A DNA stretch of 64,000 nt from Micromonospora sp. NBC_01740 (GTDB lineage Bacteria; Actinomycetota; Actinomycetes; Mycobacteriales; Micromonosporaceae), in contig NZ_CP109150.1 of NCBI RefSeq assembly GCF_035920365.1, positions 1,364,001-1,428,000 of the forward strand, in the 5' to 3' direction. Position 1 is the stretch's first letter. Every line of letters starts with the position of its first letter. The translations under genes and the position numbers were made by a program. Shown here piece by piece: positions 1 through 8,291 of this stretch. The notes beneath the pieces were generated by a model. That model searched no databases and was not told the DNA's origin. It was given only the letters and a program-made list of their open reading frames with translations.

Positions 1-381
1 GCGCGGCGACGCCTCGCCGAGGAGCTGGCCGACGTCGTACCCCCGCCACTCCTGGCCGACCTCGTCGCGGTCCTCGCCGAGCTGGTCGGCAACGCGGTCC
101 GGCACGCCGACCCGCTGCCCGGCGGAGTGGTCCGGGTGGCCTGGCGGCTGCGCGACTCGTCCGGCGGCCAGCAGGTGCAGCTCCGGGTGACCGACGGCGG
201 CGCCGCCGCGGGCCCCACGATGCGGATCGCCGACACCGACGCCGTCGACGGCCGGGGGCTGCACATCATCTCAGGGCTGGCCGACCGCTGGGGCGTCGAA
301 CGGGACGGCCTGGGCCAGAGCGTGTGGGCCGAGTTCGACCCTGCCGACGTCACCCGGTCGGACCTTGCCGTGGCCGGCTGA
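1..381 (+). CDS. ATP-binding protein, anti-sigma kinase type (5' end missing)
   Basis: This is the 3' part of a gene that begins before the window; the frame is open from base 1 and gives about 126 residues. LAELVGNAVRHA near residue 27 is the N-box of a GHKL (HATPase_c) ATP-binding fold. VTDGG near residue 64 and GRGLHIISGLADRWG near residue 84 match the following G-boxes. No receiver or sensor domain is visible. The compact layout suits the RsbW/SpoIIAB-like serine kinases that bind sigma factors or anti-anti-sigma proteins in actinobacteria, but the N-terminus is unseen. The partner is unknown. Confidence 0.75.
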   Translation, partial: ARRRLAEELADVVPPPLLADLVAVLAELVGNAVRHADPLPGGVVRVAWRLRDSSGGQQVQLRVTDGGAAAGPTMRIADTDAVDGRGLHIISGLADRWGVERDGLGQSVWAEFDPADVTRSDLAVAG

Positions 382-440
382 CCGACCGCGAGGGCGGGTC
401 CCGCCCCGCCGGGCCGCCGGGGCCTCTAGGCTGTGTCGCC

Positions 441-1325
441 GTGAGCAAGCGTCGAAAGAGCCAGCGGGCCGCCGAAGCCACCCCCAAGCGGGAGAAGGTA
501 CGGGACATCTTCGTGCCCCGACCGTTCGAGGGGCTGACCGACGAGCCGGAGTGGATCGCCCTGCGGGAACTGGTGCCGGCCGCCTCGGCGCCGCTGCGGC
601 TGGCCCCCGCCCTGGTCGAGGAGTTCGGCGACCGGGAGGTCACCCTGGCCACCGTGCTGCCGATGGCCACCCCGGCCATGACCAAGCCGGACGGGCGGGT
701 CCTCATCGGGCTCCAGCGTCACCTCCAGTCGGGCGACGTCTCCCGGGACCTGGCCGAGGCGCTGCTCTGCGCGCTGCGGGCCGAGCCGGGCCGCCCGGTG
801 CCCGTGCCGCCGCTGCCCGGCCCCGGCCCCCGGTTGCAGGACGTCCTCGCCGACGGCCCGCTGGAGGTCGGCATGCACGACGGGTTCGAGTTCTGGCTCG
901 ACCCGGGGGCCGGCGACGACCCGAACGTGCAGGCGTCCCTGGAGCGGGCGAACGCCGCGATCTACCCCACCGTCCGGCTCGCCGCCGCCCGGGCCGCGTA
1001 CTGGTGTCAGGTGCCGGAGAAGGCACACGTGCGCTGGGTGCTGCCCGACGACGAGGACGCCGCGCTGGACGCGCTGTCCCGGCTGAGCGTCGCAGGCACG
1101 CTGGTGCTCGGCGAGAACACCCGCTTCGCGGGCATGTTCCGGGCCCACGGCCGGCTGGTGCCCGTCTGGGACCTGCCGGAGGACGTCCCGGCCGCCGACT
1201 GGGAGCAGCCGGTCGCCGACTTCGCCAAGCGGTACGCGGAGGCGCTCGCCGAGCCCGCCCCGCTGGACGCCGCCGGTCGGCGGGCCCGCCACGGCCTGCT
1301 CGGCCGCCAACTCACCCTGCGCTGA
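441..1325 (+). CDS. DUF5926 family protein
   Basis: A 294-residue soluble protein of unknown function. It opens with a basic stretch (MSKRRKSQRAAEATPKREK) followed by VRDIFVPRPFEGLTDEPEW, the pattern I associate with the actinobacterial DUF5926 family. No catalytic motif, signal peptide or membrane segment is visible. The GTG at 441 is chosen because the family's basic N-terminus begins there and a TAGGCT -10 element (427-432) lies 8 bases upstream, which suggests leaderless transcription. A strong hairpin follows the stop codon and is shared with the convergent arginine deiminase gene. Confidence 0.75.
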   Translation: MSKRRKSQRAAEATPKREKVRDIFVPRPFEGLTDEPEWIALRELVPAASAPLRLAPALVEEFGDREVTLATVLPMATPAMTKPDGRVLIGLQRHLQSGDVSRDLAEALLCALRAEPGRPVPVPPLPGPGPRLQDVLADGPLEVGMHDGFEFWLDPGAGDDPNVQASLERANAAIYPTVRLAAARAAYWCQVPEKAHVRWVLPDDEDAALDALSRLSVAGTLVLGENTRFAGMFRAHGRLVPVWDLPEDVPAADWEQPVADFAKRYAEALAEPAPLDAAGRRARHGLLGRQLTLR

Positions 1326-1351
1326 GCCGGACACCCCGCTCACCCTCCGCC

Positions 1352-1391
1352 CTCACATCGCAGCCGCCTCGCGCGGCGGCTGCGATGTGAG
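1352..1391. terminator. Bidirectional hairpin between convergent genes
   Basis: A perfect inverted repeat with a 17-bp stem (CTCACATCGCAGCCGCC with its complement) and a 6-base loop. It sits 26 bases after the DUF5926 stop and 25 bases before the arginine deiminase stop on the other strand. There is no T-run, which is usual for actinobacterial terminators. It can serve both directions. Confidence 0.8.
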
Positions 1392-1416
1392 AATGGGACC
1401 TCCTGGACCGGACACG

Positions 1417-2652
1417 TCAGGAAGGGACCCTTCCTTCCCCCGGTGCGCCCAGCGGCTCGCGGACCAGCGGGCAGGACATGCAGCGTGGTCCGCCCCGGCC
1501 CGAGCCCAGCTCCGAGCTGGCGATCGGAATCACCTCGATGCCGGCCCGCTCAAGCTGCGCGTTGGTCTCGGTGTTGCGCTCGTAGCCCACGCAGAGCCGG
1601 GGCGCGATGGCCAGGGTGTTGTTGCCGTCGTCCCACTGCTCGCGTTCCGCGGTCACCGGGTCCAGGCCGGTGTCGATGACCCGGAGCTGGGGCAGGTCCA
1701 TCGCGTCGGCGGCGGCCCGCAGGAACGGCGCCGGGCCGTCCACCCGCGGGTCCTCACCGTCCGCCCCGGCGATCACCGTGTACGCCGACAGCGTGTGGGC
1801 GATGTTCGGGTACATCAGCACGGCGTCGACGTCCACCATCGTGCAGACGGTGTCGAGGTGCATGGTCGCCCGTTCCTGGGCGATCGGGACGACGAGGATG
1901 GTGTGCGCGAGCCCGGCGGCGAAGACCTGCCGGGCGAGGCGTTCCGCGCCGGCGGGCGTGGTCCGCTCGCCCACCCCGACGGCCAGCACCCCCGGCGCGA
2001 GCAGCAGCACGTCGCCGCCCTCCAGGTGCTCCAGGCCGGGCTGGTAGACGAGCTCGGTGCCGGCGAAGCGCGGGTGGTGCCGGTAGATGGCGTCGGTCAG
2101 CGTGGTCTCCCGTCGCCGCGCCGGCATCGCCAGGCTGGTCACCCCGACCCGGTCGCCGACCCAGAACGAGGAGTCCCGGGTGAACAGCAGGTTGGGCAGC
2201 GGGTCGATGACGAAGTCGTGCCGGTCCATCAGGGTGTAGACGAGGCCGCCCGGGCGCTCCCGGCTGACCCGGAGCTCCTCGTGGGCCAGCCCGGCGATGA
2301 GCACGTCGGCGAGCGCGACGGGATCGAGGTACGCGAGGTGGTCGGCGACCCGGGCGCGCAGCGAGTCGCCGAGCCGGGGCGAACGGAGCACCTCCCCGGT
2401 GAGCTCGGCCCGTGCGTCGGCGACGGCGAGCGTCTCGGCGAGGAGGGTGGCAAGGTAGAGCACCTCGACGCCGCGCTCGCGCAGGGCGGCGGCGAAGGCG
2501 TCGTGCTCCTCCTGGGCCCGTCCGACCCATGGGATGGCGTCGAAGAGGAGCGAGTCGTTGTTCCGGGGGGTGAGCCGGGCCAACTCAGGACCGGGGCGGT
2601 GCAGCAGCACCGTCCCGAGCCGACCGACTTCGCTGTCCACGTAGTGGGTCAC
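1417..2652 (-). CDS. arcA: Arginine deiminase
   Basis: Hydrolyses arginine to citrulline and ammonia, the first step of the deiminase pathway. The 411-residue length is normal for the family. Visible active-site motifs are [12 protein letters not shown] near residue 27, FTRDSSFW at 157-164 (catalytic Asp), EGGD near 211, HLDTVCTM at 265-272 (catalytic His) and [10 protein letters not shown] ending near 395, with the nucleophilic Cys at about 391. The GTG at 2652 is preferred to a start 24 codons earlier because homologues begin at THYVDSEVG and TACGCT lies exactly 6 bases upstream, as in leaderless genes. No arcB or arcC is nearby. A TGAAT/ATTCA palindrome upstream may bind ArgR. Confidence 0.93.
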   Translation of the reverse strand: MTHYVDSEVGRLGTVLLHRPGPELARLTPRNNDSLLFDAIPWVGRAQEEHDAFAAALRERGVEVLYLATLLAETLAVADARAELTGEVLRSPRLGDSLRARVADHLAYLDPVALADVLIAGLAHEELRVSRERPGGLVYTLMDRHDFVIDPLPNLLFTRDSSFWVGDRVGVTSLAMPARRRETTLTDAIYRHHPRFAGTELVYQPGLEHLEGGDVLLLAPGVLAVGVGERTTPAGAERLARQVFAAGLAHTILVVPIAQERATMHLDTVCTMVDVDAVLMYPNIAHTLSAYTVIAGADGEDPRVDGPAPFLRAAADAMDLPQLRVIDTGLDPVTAEREQWDDGNNTLAIAPRLCVGYERNTETNAQLERAGIEVIPIASSELGSGRGGPRCMSCPLVREPLGAPGEGRVPS

Positions 2653-2697
2653 CCTCGCAGCGTAGGGCAGGGTTTGGCGGCATCCGATAAAACAGGG

Positions 2698-2722
2698 GTG
2701 GATGAATATGGCATTCATCCAC
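2698..2722. promoter_or_regulatory. Palindrome resembling an ARG box
   Basis: GTGGATGAAT and ATTCATCCAC form perfect 10-bp arms around a 5-base centre. The inner TGAAT-ATTCA resembles ArgR operators, which in E. coli have 4 rather than 5 bases between these half-sites. It lies 46 bases upstream of arcA and 94 bases upstream of the divergent NERD gene. Its position in the arcA promoter region suggests arginine-dependent control; this is inference. Confidence 0.5.
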
Positions 2723-2815
2723 ACTCACTCCGGCGTTCCAACTTGCCGACACAGGGGACTGGCAACGTAGGGTAGTGAGGACATAACTTCGAGGGACCTT
2801 TTGCCGGAGGTCGCG

Positions 2816-3556
2816 ATGACTGTCTTTCCCGCTCGTCAAGCCGTACCGTCCGCCCGGGCACTGCCGCCCGCGGCGGTGCCACACCCCCGCGTGGAGTCGC
2901 CGGGGGTGCTCGCACCCGTCCGTCCGTCCCCGTTGGAGTGGGCCCGCCGCCGCAGGGCGGAGCGGGGCGCCCGGCGGCTGGAGGCGGCCGGGGCACGGGC
3001 GCTCGGCCGGCTCGACCATCTCGGGCCCGCGTGGCACGTCATCGAATGGCCCCGCACGGACGCCGCCGATCTCCTGCTCGACCACGAGCGCGACGAACGC
3101 GCCGGCTTCCTCGCCATCGGGCCGAGCGGGCTCTTCGCGGTCACCATCGCCGACCACGGCCGGGCCCGGGTGCTGGTGGCCGGCGACGTGGTCCAGATCA
3201 ACGGCAAGCGCCCGCCCTACGTGGCCGAGGCCCGCCGCGACGCCAAGCGGGCCAGCAAGGCCCTCTCCGACGCCGTGGGACTGCCGATCCCGGTGACGCC
3301 GGTGCTGACCTTCGTCGGCTCCGGCGTCATCAGCGTCTACGGCCTGCCGAAGGACTGCCTCATGGCCACCCACCGCGAGCTGGACCGCCTGCTCGTGGCC
3401 GGGGGCAGCCGGATCAGTCCGGCCACGGCCGAGAAGCTCTCCCGGGTCGCGCAGCACCCGGAGACCTGGGTGAACGGCGCGTACCGGCCGGCCGCGGACT
3501 ACCGGTGGTACGAGGGCGGCCGAACGGCCGCTGACAAGCCGGCCAACCGACGGTAA
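2816..3556 (+). CDS. NERD-domain (nuclease-related) protein
   Basis: A 246-residue protein with a basic, proline-rich N-terminus (about residues 1-55). A nuclease-related (NERD-like) core follows: FLAIGPSGLFAVTIADHGRA near residue 100, then a stretch ending in NGKRPPYVAEARRDAKRASK near 135. NERD domains share the restriction-endonuclease fold, but the function of single-domain actinobacterial members is unknown. The ATG at 2816 has a GGAGG ribosome site 6 bases upstream. An in-frame TTG at 2801 is a weaker alternative. The gene is divergent from arcA. Confidence 0.72.
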   Translation: MTVFPARQAVPSARALPPAAVPHPRVESPGVLAPVRPSPLEWARRRRAERGARRLEAAGARALGRLDHLGPAWHVIEWPRTDAADLLLDHERDERAGFLAIGPSGLFAVTIADHGRARVLVAGDVVQINGKRPPYVAEARRDAKRASKALSDAVGLPIPVTPVLTFVGSGVISVYGLPKDCLMATHRELDRLLVAGGSRISPATAEKLSRVAQHPETWVNGAYRPAADYRWYEGGRTAADKPANRR

Positions 3557-3731
3557 CGTCACCGGCGACGCCACGCACCCGGGTGCCGGTCGGCACCCGT
3601 CGGTCGCGCCGTCGCCGGCCGTCTGGTCAGGGCATCCCTCACCCACCGGCGGCCCGGCGACCACGCGCGGTCGGCGTCACCCGCGACGACCGGCTAGCGT
3701 GGACGGACCGTCGGTGTACATAGGAGGCGCG

Positions 3732-4190
3732 GTGGCCCACGTCGAACTCTCGCTCTCTGACGTGTTCGTGCCCGCGGCGGGAACACCGACAGGGCAGGAG
3801 TTCGACAATCTCGGTCGGTGGTCGTCGACCGTCTCCCACGCCGACGAGCCGTGCCTGCTCATCGACGCCGGGACGAGGGTCGTCGCCGTCTCCGTCGCCG
3901 GCTGCGAGCTGCTCTTCCTGGGCGACCCGGAGGACGTGACCGGGCTGCCGCTGCTCGACGGCGGGCTACGGCTGCTCGACTTCACCGCCAACCGCTGCGA
4001 GCTGACCGAGCCCGAGATCGACAAGATCCCGCCGCTGCTGGCGCTCTCCTCCGGGCGCCTGGCCCGAGGGCTGCTCCGGGTCCAGGCCGCGTCGACCGAC
4101 GCGCCGGACTCGACCGTCGACGCGATCTCCACCCCGGTGTTCACCAGCGGGACGGTCGCCGGTTCACTCACGTTCTTCTCCCCGGTCTGA
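3732..4190 (+). CDS. Small protein with PAS-like N-terminal half
   Basis: A 152-residue soluble protein. Residues 35-75 (CLLIDAGTRVVAVSVAGCEL followed by GLPLLDG) resemble the core of a PAS sensor domain, but no output domain is attached. The last third ends in a beta-rich STPVFTSGTVAGSLTFFSPV. I do not recognise a specific family. The GTG at 3732 has an excellent AGGAGG site 6 bases upstream, so an earlier ATG at 3699 is unlikely. The gene stands alone between the NERD and ACT genes. Confidence 0.6.
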   Translation: MAHVELSLSDVFVPAAGTPTGQEFDNLGRWSSTVSHADEPCLLIDAGTRVVAVSVAGCELLFLGDPEDVTGLPLLDGGLRLLDFTANRCELTEPEIDKIPPLLALSSGRLARGLLRVQAASTDAPDSTVDAISTPVFTSGTVAGSLTFFSPV

Positions 4191-4265
4191 CCAGCGGCGG
4201 GATGTGGCGTTCGCCGCACGCGGCGAATCTGGGGCGGGCCCGCACCGAGGCCGTAAGGTGCCCTC

Positions 4266-4655
4266 ATGCTCGATATCGCTCTGCTGCCGGGGAAGTACGC
4301 CGTGTGCCGCCTGGCCGCCGGCTCCGCCCTGCCGCCCGAGTTGTCGGGCGGGTTGAGCAACGGCGACGTCGTCACGGTGAGCTGGACGGCCGACGGGATC
4401 TCGCTGATCTGCCCCGCCGACCGGGCGCCCGAGCAGGCCGTCGGCGAGACCGCCTGGCGCTGCCTGCGGGTCGCCGAACCGCTCGACCTGGCGGTCAGCG
4501 GCACCCTCGCCGCGCTGGTGGACCCCCTCGCCGCAGCCCGGGTCAGCGTGGTCGCCTTCTCCACCTACGACACCGACTACCTGCTGGTTCCCGCCGTGCG
4601 GCTCCGCGAGGCGACCGCCGCGCTGGAGCGTGCCGGCCATCGCGTCCTCGGCTGA
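4266..4655 (+). CDS. ACT-domain protein (CASTOR/ACT_7-like)
   Basis: A 129-residue protein made of two small ligand-binding-type domains. The C-terminal half (RVSVVAFSTYDTDYLLVPAV followed by LREATAALERAGHRVLG) has the beta-alpha-beta pattern of an ACT_7/CASTOR domain, which typically senses amino acids. The ligand is not known. TAAGGT (4254-4259) lies 6 bases before the ATG, a leaderless arrangement. Prephenate dehydratase, itself ACT-regulated, is two genes downstream, but the spacing does not prove an operon. Confidence 0.75.
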   Translation: MLDIALLPGKYAVCRLAAGSALPPELSGGLSNGDVVTVSWTADGISLICPADRAPEQAVGETAWRCLRVAEPLDLAVSGTLAALVDPLAAARVSVVAFSTYDTDYLLVPAVRLREATAALERAGHRVLG

Positions 4656-4720
4656 TCTTCACCCGCCCGCCGGTTCCTCCTAGGATGGGCTCGGCCTCCC
4701 GGCCGCAGTGACGCTCCCCG

Positions 4721-5401
4721 ATGTCCCGAGGATCGGCCGTGCCGCCCACCCCCTCGCGCCCCGCCACGCCCGCCCGACCGCCCGGCCCCGCGGCCCGGCC
4801 CGGAGCGGTTCGCCCGTGCGCCCCGTCTGCTCCGCCCCTGCCGCCCGTACGGGCCTCGTCCCGCCCGGCCCCGCCGGCGTACGCCCGCCGCCTCGCAGCC
4901 GTCGTGCTGCTGGCCGCGCTGCCCCTCGCCGGCTGCGGCACCCCACCGGAGCTACGCCGCCCCGCCCCGACCACCGCCCCGACCCGCACCGCGCTCCCCG
5001 CCACGCCCAGCGCCGCGCCGACGCCCCCGCCCACCACCGGCCTGCCCGGCGCCGGAGGGAACACCCCCACGGTCGACCCCGGCCTGGTCGCGGTCCCGTG
5101 CCCGGACGGCCCCTCGGGAGCGCGGATCGTCGACCTGGTGCGGGGCCGGGGTGGCGTGCTGCCGAACGGCGTCCGGGTCCGGGTGCGGACCGGGCCACTC
5201 TGCGCCGGCGAGTGGCACTACACGGTGCTCGACGTCACCGGGCACGAGACGCTCCAGGTGATCACCCAGGGTCGGCCGGGCGCCCCGCGACTGGTCACCG
5301 CCGGCACCGACGTCTGCACCGCCGAGGTCCGCGCCGCCGGGCCGCCCGGCATCCGGACGCGCGTCTGCGAGGGCGGGTCGCTCGGCGTACCGGGTGCGTA
5401 G
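4721..5401 (+). CDS. Putative lipoprotein
   Basis: A 226-residue protein with a hydrophobic segment RLAAVVLLAALPLAGC, whose L-A-G-C is a lipobox at about residue 72. The roughly 55 proline/alanine-rich residues before it are unusual for a signal peptide, so the true start may be later, but no good ATG or GTG is available. After the cysteine comes a Pro/Thr linker and a C-terminal domain with four cysteines that may pair outside the membrane. I do not recognise the family. The TAG stop doubles as the first bases of the pheA -10 element. Confidence 0.6.
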   Translation: MSRGSAVPPTPSRPATPARPPGPAARPGAVRPCAPSAPPLPPVRASSRPAPPAYARRLAAVVLLAALPLAGCGTPPELRRPAPTTAPTRTALPATPSAAPTPPPTTGLPGAGGNTPTVDPGLVAVPCPDGPSGARIVDLVRGRGGVLPNGVRVRVRTGPLCAGEWHYTVLDVTGHETLQVITQGRPGAPRLVTAGTDVCTAEVRAAGPPGIRTRVCEGGSLGVPGA

Positions 5402-5404
5402 GCT
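5399..5404 (+). promoter_or_regulatory. pheA -10 element overlapping the upstream stop codon
   Basis: TAGGCT lies exactly 6 bases before the pheA ATG. Its TAG is the stop codon of the upstream lipoprotein gene. The spacing would put transcription start on or next to the A of the ATG, giving a leaderless message. Confidence 0.6.
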
Positions 5405-5410
5405 GTCGCC

Positions 5411-6364
5411 ATGCCGGGAACACCGCCGACGCGCTTCGTCTATCTCGGGCCGGAGGGCACCTTCGCCGAGCAGGCGTTGAAGAGCATCCCCGCCGCCGAG
5501 CGGGGCAGCCGCACGCCGGCCCGCAGCGTCCCCGAGGCGCTGGAGGGCGTACGGACCGGGGAGGCCGACGCGGCCCTGGTGCCGCTGGAGAACTCGATCG
5601 GCGGCGCCGTCGGGGTGACCCTGGACGAGCTCGCCGAGGGCGAACCCCTGGTGATCACCCGCGAGGTGGTCCTGCCGGTCGAGTTCGTGCTCGCCGCGCG
5701 GCCCGGCACGACGCTCCCGCACGTGCGCAGCGTCGCCGCCCACCCGCAGGCGTCCACCCAGTGTCGGGGTTGGCTGCGCGCGCACCTGCCCGACGCCGTC
5801 GTCGTCGACGTGCTCTCCAACGGCGCCGCCGCCGCCGGAGCCGCCACCGGCGAGTACGACGCGGCGATCTGCGCCCCGATCGGGGCCGGGCGGCACCGGC
5901 TCGACGTGCTCGCCGACAAGATCGCCGACCACCCGGACGCGGTGACCCGCTTCGCGCTGGTGTCCCGCCCCGGGCCGCCCCCGCCGCCGACGGGCGACGA
6001 CGTGACGTCCCTGGCGGTCTACATCGCGCACGACCGGGTGGGCGCGCTGCTGTCGGTGCTGATGGAGCTGGCCGTCCGCGGGGTCAACATGAGCCGGATC
6101 GAGTCCCGCCCGACGGGCGAGGCGCTCGGCCGCTACGTCTTCTTCCTCGACTGCGCCGGGCACGTGGCGGACGTACGCCTCGGCGAGGCGTTGCAGGGGC
6201 TGCGCCGGGTCTGCGCCGACGTGCGCTTCCTGGGCTCGTACCCCCGGCACCGGTTCCCCGGGACGGGCGACCGCCCGATCCCGGCCCCCGCCGGCCTCTC
6301 GGACGCCGACTACGCCGACGCGGCCGCCTGGCTGGCCCGCCTGCGCGCCGGCGACCTCGGCTGA
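5411..6364 (+). CDS. pheA: Prephenate dehydratase
   Basis: Converts prephenate to phenylpyruvate in phenylalanine synthesis, in the cytosol. The 317-residue length fits the monofunctional enzyme with a regulatory ACT domain. The N-terminal GPEGTFAEQAL (13-23), the ENS triplet (60-62) and TRF (179-181) are catalytic-domain hallmarks. The ACT domain starts near residue 200 and holds ESRP (231-234), the phenylalanine feedback-binding motif. A proline-rich linker (PGPPPPPTGDD) joins the two. No other aromatic amino acid gene is adjacent. Confidence 0.95.
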   Translation: MPGTPPTRFVYLGPEGTFAEQALKSIPAAERGSRTPARSVPEALEGVRTGEADAALVPLENSIGGAVGVTLDELAEGEPLVITREVVLPVEFVLAARPGTTLPHVRSVAAHPQASTQCRGWLRAHLPDAVVVDVLSNGAAAAGAATGEYDAAICAPIGAGRHRLDVLADKIADHPDAVTRFALVSRPGPPPPPTGDDVTSLAVYIAHDRVGALLSVLMELAVRGVNMSRIESRPTGEALGRYVFFLDCAGHVADVRLGEALQGLRRVCADVRFLGSYPRHRFPGTGDRPIPAPAGLSDADYADAAAWLARLRAGDLG

Positions 6365-6410
6365 CGGCAGGCCCGGGACCGCCCCGGAGCCGACTGCGGG
6401 CCCCGCAACG

Positions 6411-6470
6411 GCACCGCCCCCGACCGGCGTCGGATCCGGCGGGGCCGGTCGACGCGGGCGGGGGCGGTGC
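6411..6470. terminator. Nested hairpin terminator between convergent genes
   Basis: GCACCGCCCCCG (6411-6422) pairs with CGGGGGCGGTGC (6459-6470). Inside it GACCGGC (6422-6428) faces GCCGGTC (6444-6450), sharing one base with the outer arm. It lies between the stop codons of pheA (+) and the AIM24 gene (-) and can terminate both. Confidence 0.7.
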
Positions 6471-6490
6471 GAGGTGGTGCGGGGCGTGAA

Positions 6491-7213
6491 TCAGCTGAGC
6501 AGGCCGCCGAGGAGACCGCCCTGCTGCTCCTGGGAGCCGCTGCCCATGACGGGCGGCTCCTCGGAGGGCTGGACGACGACGAAGCCCTGGCCGGCGAAGC
6601 TCATCGTGAACGCCTCGCCGGTGCTCCGGCCCAGCAGCGTGCCGAGGCCGAGCTGCTCGGCGCGGTGGTAGCCGGTCTGGAGGTTGGCCGACCAGCAGAC
6701 CGCCGCCTGCGGGTCGACGTAGGTGGGGGCGTCGACGCTGAGCACCACCGGAGTGCCCTTGGTGGTGATGGCGATCCGGCCGTAACCGCTGAAGACGCAG
6801 TTGAACAGGCCCGACGAGGACGCCATGCCGGCCCCGCCGACCATCCGGATGTCGTACTGGAGGGTGGAGTCGAAGGCCAGCACGCTGGAGCCGTTGATGG
6901 AGAGCGCGTCGCCGGGCTCCAGGTCGATGACGTGCACGTCCTTGGCGAAGTCGGCGAGGAAGACGTCACCCCGGCCCGAGACCTTCATCAGCGGGACGCC
7001 CTCGCCGGTCAGCTTCTGCTTGAGGAACTTGCCGAGCCCGCCGGAGCCGAGCGCCTGGAACTGCACCTGCCCCTGGTAGGCGACCATCGACCCGACCCGG
7101 GCCATCATCTCGCCGTTGAGTTCGACCTTCAACATCTTGGAGTTCTGCAGCCGCATGCCGGGCTGCGCGGACTCCTTCTCAAGGTTCTCCGCCGAGAACA
7201 GCTCGCTGCGCAT
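6491..7213 (-). CDS. AIM24 family protein
   Basis: A 240-residue protein of the AIM24/TerD-like beta-barrel family. In fungi the namesake is a mitochondrial protein; the bacterial role is unknown. Supporting stretches are QNSKMLKVELNGEMMARVGS near the N-terminus, KFLKQKLTGEGVPLMKVSGRG near the middle and GYGRIAITTKGTPVVLSVDAP with its conserved Gly/Thr pattern. It ends in a Gln/Gly-rich tail. The ATG at 7213 has an AGGAGGC ribosome site 6 bases upstream. No membrane segment or signal is visible. Confidence 0.85.
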   Translation of the reverse strand: MRSELFSAENLEKESAQPGMRLQNSKMLKVELNGEMMARVGSMVAYQGQVQFQALGSGGLGKFLKQKLTGEGVPLMKVSGRGDVFLADFAKDVHVIDLEPGDALSINGSSVLAFDSTLQYDIRMVGGAGMASSSGLFNCVFSGYGRIAITTKGTPVVLSVDAPTYVDPQAAVCWSANLQTGYHRAEQLGLGTLLGRSTGEAFTMSFAGQGFVVVQPSEEPPVMGSGSQEQQGGLLGGLLS

Positions 7214-7278
7214 TGGAAGTGCCTCCTGAGTTCGCGGTACCTGGACCGACGGTAGGCGACCGGGGCAACCGCCGCCCG

Positions 7279-7638
7279 TCAGCCCCAGCCCAGCTCGTGC
7301 AGGCGGGCGTCGTCGATGCCGAAGTGGTGGGCGATCTCGTGCACCACCGTCACCGCCACCTCGTCGACGACGTCCTCGTCGTCGTCGCAGATGCGCAGGA
7401 TGGGATTGCGGTAGATCAGGATGCGGTCCGGCAGCACGCCGGCGTAGTCCCAGCCGCGGTCGGTGAGGGCGTGCCCCTCGTAGAGGCCGAGCAGGTCCTC
7501 GCCGGGGGGCGGGTCGTCCTCCACCAGGATCACGACGTTGCTCATCAGGGCGAGGAGTTCCTCGGGCACCTCGTCGAGCGCGTCGCCGACCAGCTCCTCG
7601 AAGCGCTCGCGACTCATCTCCACCGGCACCCCGCCCAT
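7279..7638 (-). CDS. Zincin-like metallopeptidase family protein
   Basis: A 119-residue acidic protein with HEIAHHFGIDD near residues 100-110. This is the HExxHxxGxxD-type zinc site of the small actinobacterial zincin-like (MpaA/DUF-type) metallopeptidases. The body is short and lacks a signal, so it should act in the cytosol; the substrate is unknown. The ATG at 7638 is a guess: a GTG at 7653 and an ATG at 7617 are in frame and none has a clear ribosome site. It is on the same strand as the AIM24 gene, 65 bases apart. Confidence 0.8.
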   Translation of the reverse strand: MGGVPVEMSRERFEELVGDALDEVPEELLALMSNVVILVEDDPPPGEDLLGLYEGHALTDRGWDYAGVLPDRILIYRNPILRICDDDEDVVDEVAVTVVHEIAHHFGIDDARLHELGWG

Positions 7639-7747
7639 TCTGCCCGACGACACGGCCCGCCCGCGCCGGTCGGGCCGCCGGTCCGGCTCGGCGGGCCGCC
7701 ACGGGGAGCGTGATCCCCGTGGCGGTCGACGCCGACGACGGGGACGG

Positions 7748-8179
7748 TCAGGAGGCGAGGCGCGCGGTCAGGCTGATCTGGGCGCCCGGGGCGAGCAGGC
7801 GGGAGATCGGGCAGTTCTCCTTGGCGGTCTCCGCGAGCTTGGTGAACTGCGCCTCGTCGATGCCGGGCACCTGGCCGACGGTGTCCAGCTCGATCCGAGT
7901 CACCGCCATCCCGGCGTCGGTCTTGTCGAGGTGGACCTTGGCGGTGGTCTCCACGGAGGTGGGCGGCGAGCCGGCCTCGGCGAGTGCCTTGGAGAACGCC
8001 ATCGAGAAGCAGCCGGCGTGGGCCGCGCCGATCAGCTCCTCGGGGTTGGTGCCCTCACCCTCCTCGAAACGGGACTTGAAGGAGTAGTTCCCCTCCAGCC
8101 CGCCCTTGCCGGTGCGGATCGTGCCGGACCCCTCGGTGAGGTTGCCCTGCCATTGTGCGGAAGCGGTACGGATAGGCAT
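7748..8179 (-). CDS. OsmC family peroxiredoxin
   Basis: A 143-residue OsmC/Ohr-type thiol peroxidase that reduces organic hydroperoxides. The two redox cysteines are visible: Cys57 in AAHAGCFSMAFS and Cys123 in ENCPISR. The N-terminal MPIRTASAQWQGNLTEGSGT is typical of OsmC rather than Ohr. TAGCGT lies 7 bases before the ATG, so the message is probably leaderless. No MarR-type OhrR regulator is adjacent, which favours stress or stationary-phase sigma control over peroxide-specific repression. Confidence 0.92.
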   Translation of the reverse strand: MPIRTASAQWQGNLTEGSGTIRTGKGGLEGNYSFKSRFEEGEGTNPEELIGAAHAGCFSMAFSKALAEAGSPPTSVETTAKVHLDKTDAGMAVTRIELDTVGQVPGIDEAQFTKLAETAKENCPISRLLAPGAQISLTARLAS

Positions 8180-8291
8180 GCACCCGACGCTAGCCCAACG
8201 GGCACCCTCCGGCGACCGTTCACGCTCCGCGTCACCGGGTGCGTACTGTGTCATGATTCGGGGCAGGCCCGCGAACGCGGAAGGGTGGCCG

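Noticed and set aside
426..1343. Long minus-strand open frame across the DUF5926 gene
   Set aside because: It is a shadow produced by GC-rich third positions; its translation is low-complexity and without domains, while the plus-strand frame has a recognisable family pattern. The same holds for most long antisense frames in the window.
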